A DNA stretch of 59,504 bases from Pseudonocardia sp. SCN 73-27 (GTDB taxonomy: Bacteria; Actinomycetota; Actinomycetes; Mycobacteriales; Pseudonocardiaceae), in assembly GCA_001725415.1 (NCBI GenBank), contig MEGH01000004.1, positions 1 to 59,504 on the forward strand, read 5' to 3'. Position 1 is the first letter of the stretch, and every line of letters begins with the position of its first letter. The notes under the pieces are model-generated. The model was given only the letters and a program-made list of their open reading frames with translations, searched no databases and was not told where the DNA came from. The translations under genes and the position numbers were made by a program. Below, one piece after another: positions 41,969-51,151 of the stretch.

Positions 41969-42991
41969 GTGACCACGACCGCGGGCGGGCTGCGCCTGGA
42001 GCATCGCGACGAGTACCCGCACCCGCCGGACGACCTGGTGAACTTCAACGAGAGCGTCTACGCCAGCGGTTGGGACGCGCGGTCGCGGATGGGCGGCTGG
42101 ATGCGGCTGGGCAACCGCGTCAACGAGGGGTACGCCGAGCTGTCGGTGTGCCTGTACCTGCCCGGCGGCCGGGTGGCGTGCGCGTTCGGCAAGCCCTCGA
42201 TCAGCCACAACGACGCCTTCGACGCCGGCGGGCTGCGCTACGAGGTCGGCGAGCCGTTCGCGGCCGTGACGATGGCCTACGACGGTGAGGTGTTCGTCCT
42301 CGACGACCCGGCGGTCCTGCGCGACCCGCGCCGCATGTTCGCGGACGCGCCGCGGGTGCAGGCGTCGGTGCGGTTCGACGCGCGCGGGGTGTCGCCGATG
42401 CACGGCGGCGAACCGACGGCGCCCGAGCACGAGACGCTCATGTACTACGGCGACCAGTTCTCCCGCGGCCACTTCAACCAGCACACGGCGGTGACCGGGC
42501 ACATCACGGTCGGCGACGAGGACTTCCCGATCGACGGCCACGGCTGGCGCGACCACTCCTGGGGCCCGCGGTACTGGCAGGCGATCTGGGCGTACCGGCT
42601 GTTCATCGCCAACTTCGGCGACGACCGGGCGTTGATGATCCTCAAGAACATCCGTGCCGACGGGACGTCGCGCCGGCGCGGAGTGCTGCTCGTCGACGGC
42701 GAGTACCACGAGGTCACCGACCTCGACGTGTGGACGGAGTGGGACGACAACCAGGAGCCGGCTGCAGCCCGGCTGGGGGTTCGCACCGCGCAGGGCACGG
42801 CGGTCGTCGACGCCCGCACGCTGACGCTGGCGCCGCTGCGCAACCGACGACGGACCGAGGACGGGACGGAGTTGCGTTCGCGGGTGGCGGAGGCGTTCAG
42901 CGAGTACACCTGGGACGGTCGCACCGGCTACGGGATCATGGAGTACATCGAGCGCGTCGAGGACGGTGGCGCAGTGGGATTCCCGCTGTGA
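41969..42991 (+). CDS. CrtC/AttH-like beta-barrel protein (DUF7064-type)
   Basis: 340 residues from GTG 41969. It has the lipocalin-like double-barrel pattern of the hydroxyneurosporene-synthase/AttH superfamily: NFNESVYASGWDARSRMGGW, the conserved GHGWRDHSWGPRYW near 190, and repeated beta strands. The HGWRDHSWG block is the most conserved feature and is thought to hold the active or ligand site. Such genes recur in actinobacterial steroid, terpenoid and lipid clusters. GTGA overlap with the following acyl-CoA ligase indicates that both act on one hydrophobic substrate. Reaction unknown; a hydratase or carrier role is possible. Confidence 0.75.
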   Translation: MTTTAGGLRLEHRDEYPHPPDDLVNFNESVYASGWDARSRMGGWMRLGNRVNEGYAELSVCLYLPGGRVACAFGKPSISHNDAFDAGGLRYEVGEPFAAVTMAYDGEVFVLDDPAVLRDPRRMFADAPRVQASVRFDARGVSPMHGGEPTAPEHETLMYYGDQFSRGHFNQHTAVTGHITVGDEDFPIDGHGWRDHSWGPRYWQAIWAYRLFIANFGDDRALMILKNIRADGTSRRRGVLLVDGEYHEVTDLDVWTEWDDNQEPAAARLGVRTAQGTAVVDARTLTLAPLRNRRRTEDGTELRSRVAEAFSEYTWDGRTGYGIMEYIERVEDGGAVGFPL

Positions 42992-44580
42992 GCTTCTGGT
43001 GGCCCGACGCGCCGGGACCCGAGGAGACCGTCCCCGAGCTCCTGGCATCGAGGGCGTCGCAGATCCCGGACGCTGCGGCGTTGATCGCGCCGAGCCTCGT
43101 CACCGGCGGCGAGGTCGCCTGGACCTATCGGGAGCTGGCCGACCGGGCCGAGGCAGCCGCCGCGTCCTTGGCCGCCGCCGGGGTCGGGCCGGGAGACCGG
43201 GTGGGCCTGCTCGTCGACAACGACGGTGCCGCCGAGGCCCACGTCGCCTACCACGCGGTGCACCGCCTGGGCGCGATCTGCGTGCCGCTCAACACCCGCT
43301 ACGTCGCGCGCGAGCTGGCCTATGTGCTCGGGTTCGTGAAACCGGCGGCGATCGTGCACGGGCCGCGGTTCCTCCCGTTGCTGCAGCAGGTGTCCGCCGG
43401 TGGGGTCCTGCTCGACGTCTCCTCGGGGCTGTTGGAAGCGTCGCACCCGAGTGTCGGCGCGGTCCCCGTCACCGGTGACGACGACGCCGACTGGCTCTTC
43501 ACCTCCGGGACCACCGGCCGTCCGAAGGCCGTCGCGCTGAGCCATCGCGGGTCGGTGGCCTGCGGCTACCAGGGCGTCGGCGCGTGGGGGGTGCGGCCGG
43601 GCAGCGTCTACCAGTCGTTCGCGCCGTTCTTCACCAGCACGGGCAGCCACACGAACCTGCTCGGCTGCCTCGCCGCCGGGTGCACCTACGTCGTCGAGCC
43701 GGAGTTCGACGTGCACGGCACGCTCGATCGGATGCAGCGGCACCGCACGACGTCGGTCTTCCTGATCTCGACGGTCCTCGCGCTGATCCTCGACCGCCGC
43801 ACCCCCGCGGAGCTCGACGCCTACGACTTCTCCGCGCTGGAGCGGGTCTGTTACGGCGGACAGCCCTCCAGCCAGGCGTTCTACCGGCGCATCCGCTCGG
43901 AGATCGGGGAGCGGTGGGGTGTGGAGCTGGTCAACATCTACGGGCTCACCGAGGGCGGGACGTCGGGGATCATGCTGGTCGACGACGACCATCCCGAGGC
44001 GTTGGACCGCATGGGCGACAACGGGTTGTCGATCGGCCGCACCGGGTTCCGCGAGTGGGTGAGCTTCGAGGTACGCCGCACCGACTCGGAGACGACGACC
44101 GCGCCGGGCGAGGTCGGGGAGCTGTGCCTGCGCAGCCCGTCGACGATGTCGCGCTACGTCTCCGACCCGGCCGCCACGCAACGGGCCCTGCCGGGGCAGG
44201 GCTGGCTGCGCACCGGCGACATGGCCACCACCGACGACGCCGGGTTCGTCTACTTCGTCGACCGCAACGCCGCGCTGATCCGCCGCGGCGGGCTCAACGT
44301 GTCGTCGGTCGAGGTGGAGGGCGTGCTGCTGGAGCACCCGGGCGTCGCCGAGGTGGCGGTGGTGCCGCTGCCCAACGAGGTCCTCGGCAGCGACGTCCGC
44401 GCCGTCGTGGTCCCCTCGGACCAGGCACCCACCGCCGACGAGCTCATCGCGTGGTGCGCGGACAGGCTCGCCGACTACAAGGTCCCGGTGCGTGTCGACT
44501 TCGTCGAGTCGTTGCCGCGCAACGGGATGAACCGCGTCATCAAGGGCGTCCTGACCGGCGACGCCGACGCCCTCACCTGA
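42988..44580 (+). CDS. Acyl-CoA synthetase (AMP-forming)
   Basis: 530 residues from GTG 42988, overlapping the CrtC-like stop by four bases. Motifs: WLFTSGTTGRPKAVALSH (P-loop), VNIYGLTEGGTSG (A5), GWLRTGDMATTDDAGFVYF and FVDRNAALIRRGGLNVSSVE (A7-A8), LPRNGMNRVIKG with the catalytic Lys at the C-terminus. It makes a CoA thioester from a carboxylic acid. With the CrtC-like partner, the acid is probably hydrophobic. Transcription likely stops at palindrome A4, which begins one base after the stop codon. Confidence 0.88.
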   Translation: MSFWWPDAPGPEETVPELLASRASQIPDAAALIAPSLVTGGEVAWTYRELADRAEAAAASLAAAGVGPGDRVGLLVDNDGAAEAHVAYHAVHRLGAICVPLNTRYVARELAYVLGFVKPAAIVHGPRFLPLLQQVSAGGVLLDVSSGLLEASHPSVGAVPVTGDDDADWLFTSGTTGRPKAVALSHRGSVACGYQGVGAWGVRPGSVYQSFAPFFTSTGSHTNLLGCLAAGCTYVVEPEFDVHGTLDRMQRHRTTSVFLISTVLALILDRRTPAELDAYDFSALERVCYGGQPSSQAFYRRIRSEIGERWGVELVNIYGLTEGGTSGIMLVDDDHPEALDRMGDNGLSIGRTGFREWVSFEVRRTDSETTTAPGEVGELCLRSPSTMSRYVSDPAATQRALPGQGWLRTGDMATTDDAGFVYFVDRNAALIRRGGLNVSSVEVEGVLLEHPGVAEVAVVPLPNEVLGSDVRAVVVPSDQAPTADELIAWCADRLADYKVPVRVDFVESLPRNGMNRVIKGVLTGDADALT

Positions 44581-44644
44581 CCGCCGAGTTCGACGGACTG
44601 GTCCGCACCATGATCGAAGCAGGCCGACGTCGAACTCAGCGGGG
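44581..44644. repeat. Palindromic intergenic repeat, family A (copy 4)
   Basis: Arms CCGCCGAGTTCGAC (44581-44594) and GTCGAACTCAGCGGGG (44629-44644, one mismatch). The middle has GACTGGTC and ATGATCGAAGCAGG as in the other copies. It lies between convergent genes and supplies the stop codon of the LuxR fragment. Confidence 0.8.
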
Positions 44645-45690
44645 GTTCAGGGACCACGACGCCAGCGCGCCTGCCGCCTCGCGCCTGCTGCCGACGCCCA
44701 GCTTCTGCAGCACCGCCGACACGTGATGGTCGACCGTCCGCACCGACAGCACGAGCCGCGCCGCGTTCTCGGCGTTGGTCGCACCGGCGGCGAGCAGCTG
44801 CAGGATCTCCAGCCGCCGGTCGGTCAGCCCGGCCGGGTTGGCCCGCGTCGCGGGCTTCCGCCCCCGGGGGACGGCGGCGGCGCCGCGGTCGCGCAGCCGC
44901 CGCCGGACCAGCGCGGCGGCGGGGCGGGCTCCGAGGTCGTCGAGGATCGCGAGCGCGTCGAGGAGCGGAGGCACCCCGGGGGCATCGGCCGGCTCGAGCG
45001 CCTGTTCGTAGCGGTCGCCCATGCGCGCCCACGCCGCGGCGGCGCCCTGCCAGTCACCGGCCAGACCGGCGGCGAACTCGTCGGGGCAGCCGGGGAACAT
45101 CTCGGCGGGCAGGCCGAGCCGGCGCAGCCAGCGCTGCAGCTCACCGCGCTGCCGTTCGGCCCCGGGCCCGGCGGTGCGCTCGCGCAGCAGCTCCACCGAC
45201 GCGAGCGGCGCCGGCTCCCCGCGCAGCCACGCGTGCTCGATCCGCGCCAGGTGCGCGGGGACCAGCTCGTAGCGGCCGTCGCTGCGACCGGCGTAGTCCG
45301 CACTCCACGCCAGGAAGGTGTCGACGTCGTCGACGCCGCGGCGGACGAGCAGCCGGGTCAGGTCGAGCATGCTGTAGCGGATCGCGCCGATCTCGGAGCC
45401 GGGCTCGCCCGCCAGCCCGCGCAGCCCGGCCTCGGCGACGTCCCAGTTGCCGCGCATCGCGTCGAGCCGGAACCGGTAGGCGGCGAGGTGGTCCTGGTAG
45501 AGGCCGAGGTCGCGCTCGTCGGTGTAGCGGGCGGCGGCGTCGAGCGCGGCCGCGGTGTCGGTGAACCTGCCCGCGTGCCAGAGGTCCTGGACGAGCAGGA
45601 CGTGGCCCATCGTCGCGAAGACGTGGTCGCCGGCCGCGGTGGCCCGGGCGATGCCGGTGCCGAGCAGGGCCTCGCCGGGACCGGACCAGC
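44636..45690 (-). pseudogene. LuxR-family regulator, 5'-truncated
   Basis: About 351 codons in frame from the break near 45690 to TGA 44636. The preserved part is TPR-like helical repeats (TDERDLGLYQDHLAAYRFRL, AYRFRLDAMRGNWDVAEAGL) and a C-terminal LuxR helix-turn-helix (TNAENAARLVLSVRTVDHHV). The large LuxR (LAL/MalT-like) class has 800-1000 residues with an N-terminal ATPase; about 500-600 residues, including the P-loop, are missing. The 5' edge abuts a MaoC gene that is also cut, so one deletion removed both 5' ends. It closely resembles the regulator at 48179-50069. Confidence 0.75.
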
Positions 45691-46044
45691 GACGACATCG
45701 AGCTGTTCACCGCGATCTCCGGAGACCGCAACCCGCTGCACCACGACGCCGAGGCCGCCGCCGCGTCGCGGTTCGGCGGGATCGTCGTGCAGGGCGGGGT
45801 CACGACCGCGATCCTCAACGCCGTGGTGGCCGAGGAGCTGCCGGGCCCCGGGAGCGTGTTCCTGCAGCTCGACGTCGCCTTCAAGGCCCCGGTCCGCCCG
45901 GGTGACGTGATCACCGGGTCCGTCGAGGTGACGGCGGCGCGGGAGGACAAGCCGATCACGACGCTCGCCGTCCACGTGACCCGTGACGACGGCGTCGTCG
46001 CTGTCGAGGGGACGGCGGTGTGCTGGACGGAGCCGCTGAGCTGA
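45685..46044 (+). pseudogene. MaoC-like (R)-enoyl-CoA hydratase, 5'-truncated
   Basis: The frame reads SDDIELFTAISGDRNPLHHD from about 45688, then RFGGIVVQGGVTTAILNAV and the hotdog C-terminus to TGA 46044. The hydratase-2 motif with the catalytic Asp and His (SGDRNPLHHD) is intact. Only the first 10-20 residues and the start codon are missing: the sequence runs directly into the antisense LuxR fragment. If an upstream start was created by the join, activity could survive; no ATG or GTG with a ribosome site is evident before ATG 45787, which would exclude the catalytic motif. Confidence 0.65.
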
Positions 46045-46136
46045 ATGGCAGGACCGGGGTCGCTCACAGAGTCCTGTGCCGGTGTGCGACCCGGCGGGAC
46101 CGGGCGGCGTCGTGGTCTGAACGGCCCCCGGTCCGC

Positions 46137-46165
46137 GCCGAGTTCGACCTGTGACTGGTCCCGAC
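46137..46165. repeat. Family A palindrome, half copy (copy 5)
   Basis: GCCGAGTTCGAC (46137-46148) plus the middle motif GACTGGTCCCGACC, then interrupted; the right arm is missing. It lies between convergent MaoC and IlvD-like genes. Confidence 0.55.
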
Positions 46166-46173
46166 CCGACGGG

Positions 46174-47898
46174 TCAGTGCGAGTCGCGGCCCACGACAGA
46201 CCCGCTCGAACCGACGAGGAAGTCCAGGTCGGCGCCGGTGTCGGCCTGCAGGACGTGGTCGACGTAGAGGCGTTCCCAGCCGCGCGCCGGGTTGGCGAAC
46301 GCCGCGACCGTCGCCGGGTCGGCGCGGCGGGCGGCCAGCTCGTCGGCGGGGACGTCGAGATCGAGGCGGCGGCCCGGTACGTCGAGGACGATCACGTCAC
46401 CGGTCCGGACCAGCGCCAGCGGACCGCCCGCCGCGGCCTCCGGTGCCACGTGCAGCACGACGGTGCCGTACGCCGTCCCGCTCATCCGGCCGTCGCAGAC
46501 GCGCACCATGTCGCGTACCCCGCGGGCGAGCAGCTTGGGCGGCAACGGCAGGTTCGCCACCTCCGGCATCCCGGGGTAGCCCTTGGGGCCGCAGCCGCGC
46601 AACACCAGCACGGAGTTCTCGTCGACGTCGAGGTCCGGGTCGTCGACGCGGGCGTTGAAGTCCTCGATCGAGTCGAACACGACGGCCCGGCCCCGGTGCT
46701 GCAACAGGTGCGGGGACGCGGCGGCCGGCTTCACGACGGCGCCGTCGGGGGCGAGGCTGCCGCGCAGCACCGCGATCCCGCCCTCTGCCACCATCGGGTT
46801 GTCCCGCGTCCGGACGACCTCGGGGTCCCAGATCGTCGCGTCGTCGAGACCGTCGACGAGCGGGGTGCCGGTGACGGTCAGCGCGGTCGGGTCGAGCAGG
46901 TCGCGCACCTCGCGCAGAACGGCGCGCAGGCCGCCGGCGCGGTGCAGGTCCTCCATCAGGAAGCGCCCTGCCGGCTGCAGGTCCACGAGCATCGGGACGC
47001 GCGAGCCGATGCGGTCGACGTCGTCGAGGGTGAGCTCCACACCGACCCGCCCGGCGATCGCGAGCAGGTGCACGACGGCGTTGGTCGACCCGCCGACCGC
47101 GGCCAGGGCGACGATCGCGTTGTGGAACGACGCCGCCGTGAGGAAGGTGCTCGGCCGCCGGTCCGCAGCCACCATGTCGACGGCCAACCGGCCCGTCATG
47201 TGGGCGGACTCCAGCAGCCTGCTGTCGGGCGCGGGTGTCCCGGCCACCCCGGGCACGACGGTGCCGAGCGCCTCGGCGACCAGCGCCATCGTCGACGCCG
47301 TACCCATCGTGTTGCAGTGCCCGCGGCTGCGGATCATCGACGACTCGGAGCGGGTGAAGTCGTCGGCCGACAGGGTGCCGGCGCGGACCTCCTCCGAGAG
47401 CCGCCACACGTCGGTGCCGCAGCCCAGCGGCTTGCCCTGGAACGTGCCGGTGAGCATCGGGCCGCCCGGCACGACGACGGCCGGCAGGTCCACCGACGCG
47501 GCCGCCATCAGCAGCGACGGGATCGTCTTGTCGCAGCCACCGAGCAGCACGACACCGTCGATCGGGTTGGCGCGCAACATCTCCTCGGTCGCCATCGCGG
47601 CCATGTTGCGCCACAGCATCGCGGTGGGACGCACGAGCGTCTCGCCCAGCGACACCACCGGCAGCTCCAGCGGCGTCCCGCCCGCGGCGTGCACGCCGTC
47701 GCGCACCGCCGCCGCGACCTCGGTGAGGTGCCGGTTGCACGGCGTCAGGTCCGAGGCGGTGTTGGCGATCGCGATCTGCGGGCGCCCCGTGAACGCGTCA
47801 CCCGGTGCGCCGCGGCGCATCCAGGCGCGATGGATGTAGGCGTTGCGGTCGTCGCCGGAGTACCACTCGGCGCTGCGCAGTGCGGGCTGGGCCGTCAT
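46174..47898 (-). CDS. IlvD/Edd-family dehydratase (sugar-acid or dihydroxy-acid dehydratase)
   Basis: 574 residues from ATG 47898. The cluster and metal residues are present: TPCNRHLTEVA, LLGGCDKTIPSLLMAAAS, and RGHCNTMGTASTMALVAEAL, then AVGGSTNAVVHLLAIA. The layout without the IlvD C-terminal extension and the GRPQIAIANTASDLTPCN start resemble the arabinonate/xylonate/galactonate dehydratase branch rather than biosynthetic IlvD. It removes water from a 2,3-dihydroxy acid to give a 2-oxo-3-deoxy acid using an Fe-S cluster and Mg2+. It stands alone; no sugar-acid transporter or aldolase is adjacent, so the substrate is open. Confidence 0.85.
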   Translation of the reverse strand: MTAQPALRSAEWYSGDDRNAYIHRAWMRRGAPGDAFTGRPQIAIANTASDLTPCNRHLTEVAAAVRDGVHAAGGTPLELPVVSLGETLVRPTAMLWRNMAAMATEEMLRANPIDGVVLLGGCDKTIPSLLMAAASVDLPAVVVPGGPMLTGTFQGKPLGCGTDVWRLSEEVRAGTLSADDFTRSESSMIRSRGHCNTMGTASTMALVAEALGTVVPGVAGTPAPDSRLLESAHMTGRLAVDMVAADRRPSTFLTAASFHNAIVALAAVGGSTNAVVHLLAIAGRVGVELTLDDVDRIGSRVPMLVDLQPAGRFLMEDLHRAGGLRAVLREVRDLLDPTALTVTGTPLVDGLDDATIWDPEVVRTRDNPMVAEGGIAVLRGSLAPDGAVVKPAAASPHLLQHRGRAVVFDSIEDFNARVDDPDLDVDENSVLVLRGCGPKGYPGMPEVANLPLPPKLLARGVRDMVRVCDGRMSGTAYGTVVLHVAPEAAAGGPLALVRTGDVIVLDVPGRRLDLDVPADELAARRADPATVAAFANPARGWERLYVDHVLQADTGADLDFLVGSSGSVVGRDSH

Positions 47899-47993
47899 CG
47901 ATCCCCCGTGATGGCGTGGCCTCGGGACCTCGCGTGGGAGCGACGGCCACGACGCCGCCCGCCCGGCATCGTGTCCACGCCGGGCGCGCGCCG

Positions 47994-48168
47994 TCAACGC
48001 GGACCGAGCGCGCCCGCCTGCATCAGCCGTCCCAGCTCGTCGGCGACCATGACGATCCGGGAGGTGCGGCCCGTCTCGTCGAGGGTCAGCACGTCGATGA
48101 CGGTGGCGGAGATCCGCCGCCCGGTCGGTTCGAGGATCCCGAGGGCCGTCTCCCCGTTCTCTTTGCCA
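47994..48168 (-). pseudogene. 3' remnant of a SnoaL-like (NTF2) gene
   Basis: A minus frame ending at TGA 47994-47996 reads GRRISATVIDVLTLDETGR followed by TSRIVMVADELGRLMQAGAL, the last strands of a SnoaL-like protein. Upstream of about 48168 the match ends; the divergent LuxR gene starts at 48179. About 70 N-terminal residues are missing. The 280-base gap 47899-48178 holds nothing else. Confidence 0.5.
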
Positions 48169-48178
48169 CGATCGCAGG

Positions 48179-50069
48179 ATGGATCTGCTCGAGCGCGACG
48201 CCGAGCTCACGAACCTGGAGGCAGCCCTCACCGACGCGGGGTCGGGCGAGGGTTCGGTCGTGCTGGTCCACGGCGAGGCCGGGATCGGCAAGACCAGCCT
48301 GCTCAGGGCGTTCCGCCGGGGCACCGCGGGCCGCGTCCGGCTGCTCGCCGGAGCGTGCGACGACCTCGTCACCCCACGCACGTTCGGGCCGCTGCGCGAC
48401 GCCGCGGCCCCGCGGCGGCACCCTCGCCGCGGCGCTGGGCGGTGCCGATCGCGACGCCGTCTACGACGCGGTCCTCGACCTGCTCACCGAGCCGGGCGCC
48501 CCCGTCGTCCTGGTGATTGGAGGACCTCCCCTGCACGCCGCGGTCCTGGCCGCGAAGCAGGCTGCTGCGGCGGGCGCGCACCGACAGGCCGTCGCCCTCT
48601 ACGCGCACGCGCTGCGCATCGCTTCGACCGCGGGCGAGCGTGCCGAGCTGCAGGAGCACCTGGCGTGGACCCATTTCCACGGCAACGATCGGCACGGCGC
48701 CGTCGCGGCGGGGGAGGAGGCCGTGCGGCTGCGCGCCGAGCTCGGCGACCCGGTACCGCTGGGCAAGGCGCTGTCGACGCTGGCGCTGCAACTGTGGTCG
48801 ATCCTGCGCATCGACGACGCGCTGGCCGCCGCGGGCCGGGCCGTCGACACCCTGCGCGACGCCGGCGACATCCCGGCGCTGGCCTACGCGCTGTGCTGCC
48901 GGGCCGTCGTACTGGTCAACCTCGACCAGGAGGTCGAGGGCCTCGTGTGTGCCGACGAGAGCCTGACGCTGGACGTCGAGCAGCTGCGGCCCCTGGGCCT
49001 GATCTACCGGGGCCGCGCCCGGTGGCAGCTCGGCGACCCGGACGGTCGCGCCGACATCGACGCCGGTGTCGCGCTGGCCGAGCGGATCGACCGGCTCGAC
49101 GACGTCCTGCTCGGTCACGTCAACCTCGCCGAGCTGCTGTGGCGCTACGCCCGCCACGACGAGCTGCGCGGGGAGATCACCCTGACCCGGGGGTACGTCG
49201 ACGGCACCGAGCACGAGACGCACCTGCGCGTCGAGTCGTTCGACGCGCGGCTCAAGGCGCTGCACGGGCGGTGGGCCGAGGCCGACGCGGAGCTGCGCTG
49301 GGGGCTCGACGGGGACGGCGGTGGGATGGTCGGCCGCCATGCGCTGCCGACGCCGGCCCAGCTCGCGGTGCGCACCGGCAGCCCGGAGGCGCCCGAACTG
49401 CTGGAGACGGCCTGGTCGAACGCGGTCGCGGCGCATGCCCTGCCCGCGCAGGTCGTGGTCGCGTCGGCGGCCGCCGAACAGGGCTGGCTCATCGGCGACG
49501 CGGCTCTCGGCGCCCACGCCCGCGCGCTGTTGCCCCGCACCGAGGGACCGGGGCGGGAGCGTGAACGCGGTGAGCTGTCGCGCTGGCTGCGCCGCCTCGG
49601 CGAGCCGGTGGCCGACTTCCCCGGCTGCCCACCGGAGTACTCGGCGGGCCTGCGCGGCGACCGGAGCGCCGCGGCGGCCGTGTGGCAGGAGATCGGCGCC
49701 CCCTACGAGCGGGCGCTGGAGCTGGTCGAGTCGGGCGAACCGGCCGCGGCGCTGGAGGGGCTGGCCGTGCTCGACGACCTCGGCGCCCGCCCCGCCGCGG
49801 CCTGGGCGCGGGCGCGGCTGCGGGCCCTCGGCGTCGACCGGGTGCCGCGCGGACCCCAGCAGACGACGCGGGCCAACCCCGCGGGGCTGACCGGTCGCCA
49901 GCTGGAGATCCTGCAGCTCGTCGCCGACGGGCTCACCAACGCCGTGATCGCCGCCCGGCTCGTGCTGTCGGTGCGGACCGTCGACCATCACGTGTCGGCG
50001 GTCCTGCAGAAGCTGGGGGTGGCGTCGCGCCGCGACGCGTCGAAGGCGCTCGCGGCGCCGGCGGGCTGA
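48179..50069 (+). pseudogene. Large LuxR-family (LAL-type) regulator with frameshift and internal deletion
   Basis: ATG 48179 opens a frame with an AAA-type ATPase start (VVLVHGEAGIGKTSLLRAFR) for about 76 codons. Near 48405 the sense moves to another frame (TLAAALGGADRDAVYDAVLD, LTEPGAPVVLVI). At about 48518, where the Walker B strand should continue (VIEDVHWAD in relatives), the sequence jumps to TPR-like repeats (HRQAVALYAHALRIASTAGE) and runs to a C-terminal LuxR helix-turn-helix (NAVIAARLVLSVRTVDHHV), stop 50069. So one frameshift plus loss of several hundred residues. Related to the fragment at 44636-45690; the two are probably old paralogues. Confidence 0.72.
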
Positions 50070-50072
50070 CCC

Positions 50073-50130
50073 CGCGCGCAACCTCACGGTCGTCCCCGGG
50101 GCCGGGAACAGCCGCGAGGTCGCGCGCGGG
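50073..50130. terminator. Long hairpin between convergent genes
   Basis: CCGCGCGC (50073-50080) and GCGCGCGG (50123-50130), with inner pairing AACCTC/GAGGT. It follows the LuxR remnant stop by four bases and faces the GNAT operon ending at 50205. Confidence 0.55.
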
Positions 50131-50204
50131 TCTGGCCGGCCGCAGCGGCGCGATGTCGCGGACGGCCCGCCGGTCGACCAGGGGGCGGGCGAGGGTCGGG
50201 GCGC

Positions 50205-50849
50205 TCATGCGGCGTCCCCGCCGACGGCCGGGACCCGGCGGGGCCGCAGGGTGGTGACGAGCGGTCGGCGGGGCCGGCGCTTCCGCGCAGCTCGGGCGAG
50301 GCGGTGGGCCTGGGCGGCGGCCAGCAGCTCGGCGCGGTGCACCTCGGCAGAGGTCTGGGACGGTGTCATCGGAGGAGTTCCTCTCAGGCGGGCGGTCACG
50401 CACGTCTCGGGACCGTCGGTCCGGGTCGTGCGGTCGGGCAGCAGCGCGGCGAGCAGCCGCAGGATCGGGCCGTTCTCGGACAGCACGTCGGCGACGACCT
50501 CGTCGAACCCGGCGTCGGCGCCGAGCGCGAGGACCGCGGCGACAAGCCGGGTGCCGACGCCGCGTCCCTGCCAGGCGTCGACGACCTCGACGGCCAGTTC
50601 GGCGCGGCCGGCAGGTGCGCCGCTCGTGGAGACGAGCCGCGCGATGCCGATCGGCTCGTCACCGGCGAAGGCGGCGACCGCCAGGTGGCGGCGTCCGTCG
50701 ACCGCGGCGAGCACGGCCCGGGTGCCGGGGGACAGGCGCGGCACGCCGCCGTGGAACCGGCGGTAGCGGCTGGTCTCGGACAGCCCGGCGAACACGGTGT
50801 CGAGGACGTCGACCTCGCCGGGGCCCAGCTCGCGGAGCGCGACGCTCAC
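50205..50849 (-). CDS. GNAT-family N-acetyltransferase with a basic C-terminal tail
   Basis: 214 residues from GTG 50849, overlapping the previous gene by four bases. Residues 1-155 are a GNAT fold (VALRELGPGEVDVLDTVFAG, acetyl-CoA loop VVDAWQGRGVGTRLVAAVLA, then DVLSENGPILRLLAAL). The last 54 residues (from MTPSQTSAEVHRAELLAAAQ, rich in Arg/Lys) look like an independent small actinobacterial protein; ATG 50369 has GAGAGGA nine bases upstream. So either one fused protein or two genes read in one frame. Substrate is unknown. Confidence 0.75.
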   Translation of the reverse strand: MSVALRELGPGEVDVLDTVFAGLSETSRYRRFHGGVPRLSPGTRAVLAAVDGRRHLAVAAFAGDEPIGIARLVSTSGAPAGRAELAVEVVDAWQGRGVGTRLVAAVLALGADAGFDEVVADVLSENGPILRLLAALLPDRTTRTDGPETCVTARLRGTPPMTPSQTSAEVHRAELLAAAQAHRLARAARKRRPRRPLVTTLRPRRVPAVGGDAA

Positions 50850-51058
50850 GGCTCGTCCCTCCCCAGGATCTCCGCGGCGAGACGGCGCGGCAGGCCGTCG
50901 CGCCCGATCCGGTGGCCGAAGTCCTGCCAGGCCATCAGCTCGCGGTGGATCAGCTCGCCGACCGGGCCGGGGTGCGTCGACAGGGCGCGCAGCGCGGCGT
51001 ACCGCAGCCGGGCGCTCTCCGTGGGGCCGAGGCGGTCGGCGCTCCGGGTGCTGGTCAT
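50846..51058 (-). CDS. Small hypothetical protein upstream of the GNAT gene
   Basis: 70 residues from ATG 51058, with GGAGGAG seven bases before it. Helical and mildly basic (LGPTESARLRYAALRALST, GELIHRELMAWQDFGHRIG). No cysteines, no membrane segment. GTGA overlap with the GNAT gene shows it is co-translated with it. No known domain; small proteins of this kind, 60-80 residues, recur in actinobacterial genomes. Function unknown. Confidence 0.6.
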   Translation of the reverse strand: MTSTRSADRLGPTESARLRYAALRALSTHPGPVGELIHRELMAWQDFGHRIGRDGLPRRLAAEILGRDEP

Positions 51059-51151
51059 CGTGGGCTCCTCCGTCGTCGGATCGGACGAGAAGGAGCGTCG
51101 GGCCGTGAGCGCCTCCGGCTCATCGGTGGGCGACCCCCATTTCGGGGCGTT

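Noticed and set aside
46174-47898. Biosynthetic dihydroxy-acid dehydratase (ilvD) as the definite call
   Set aside because: Signature blocks look closer to sugar-acid dehydratases and no ilv genes are adjacent, so only the family name is given.
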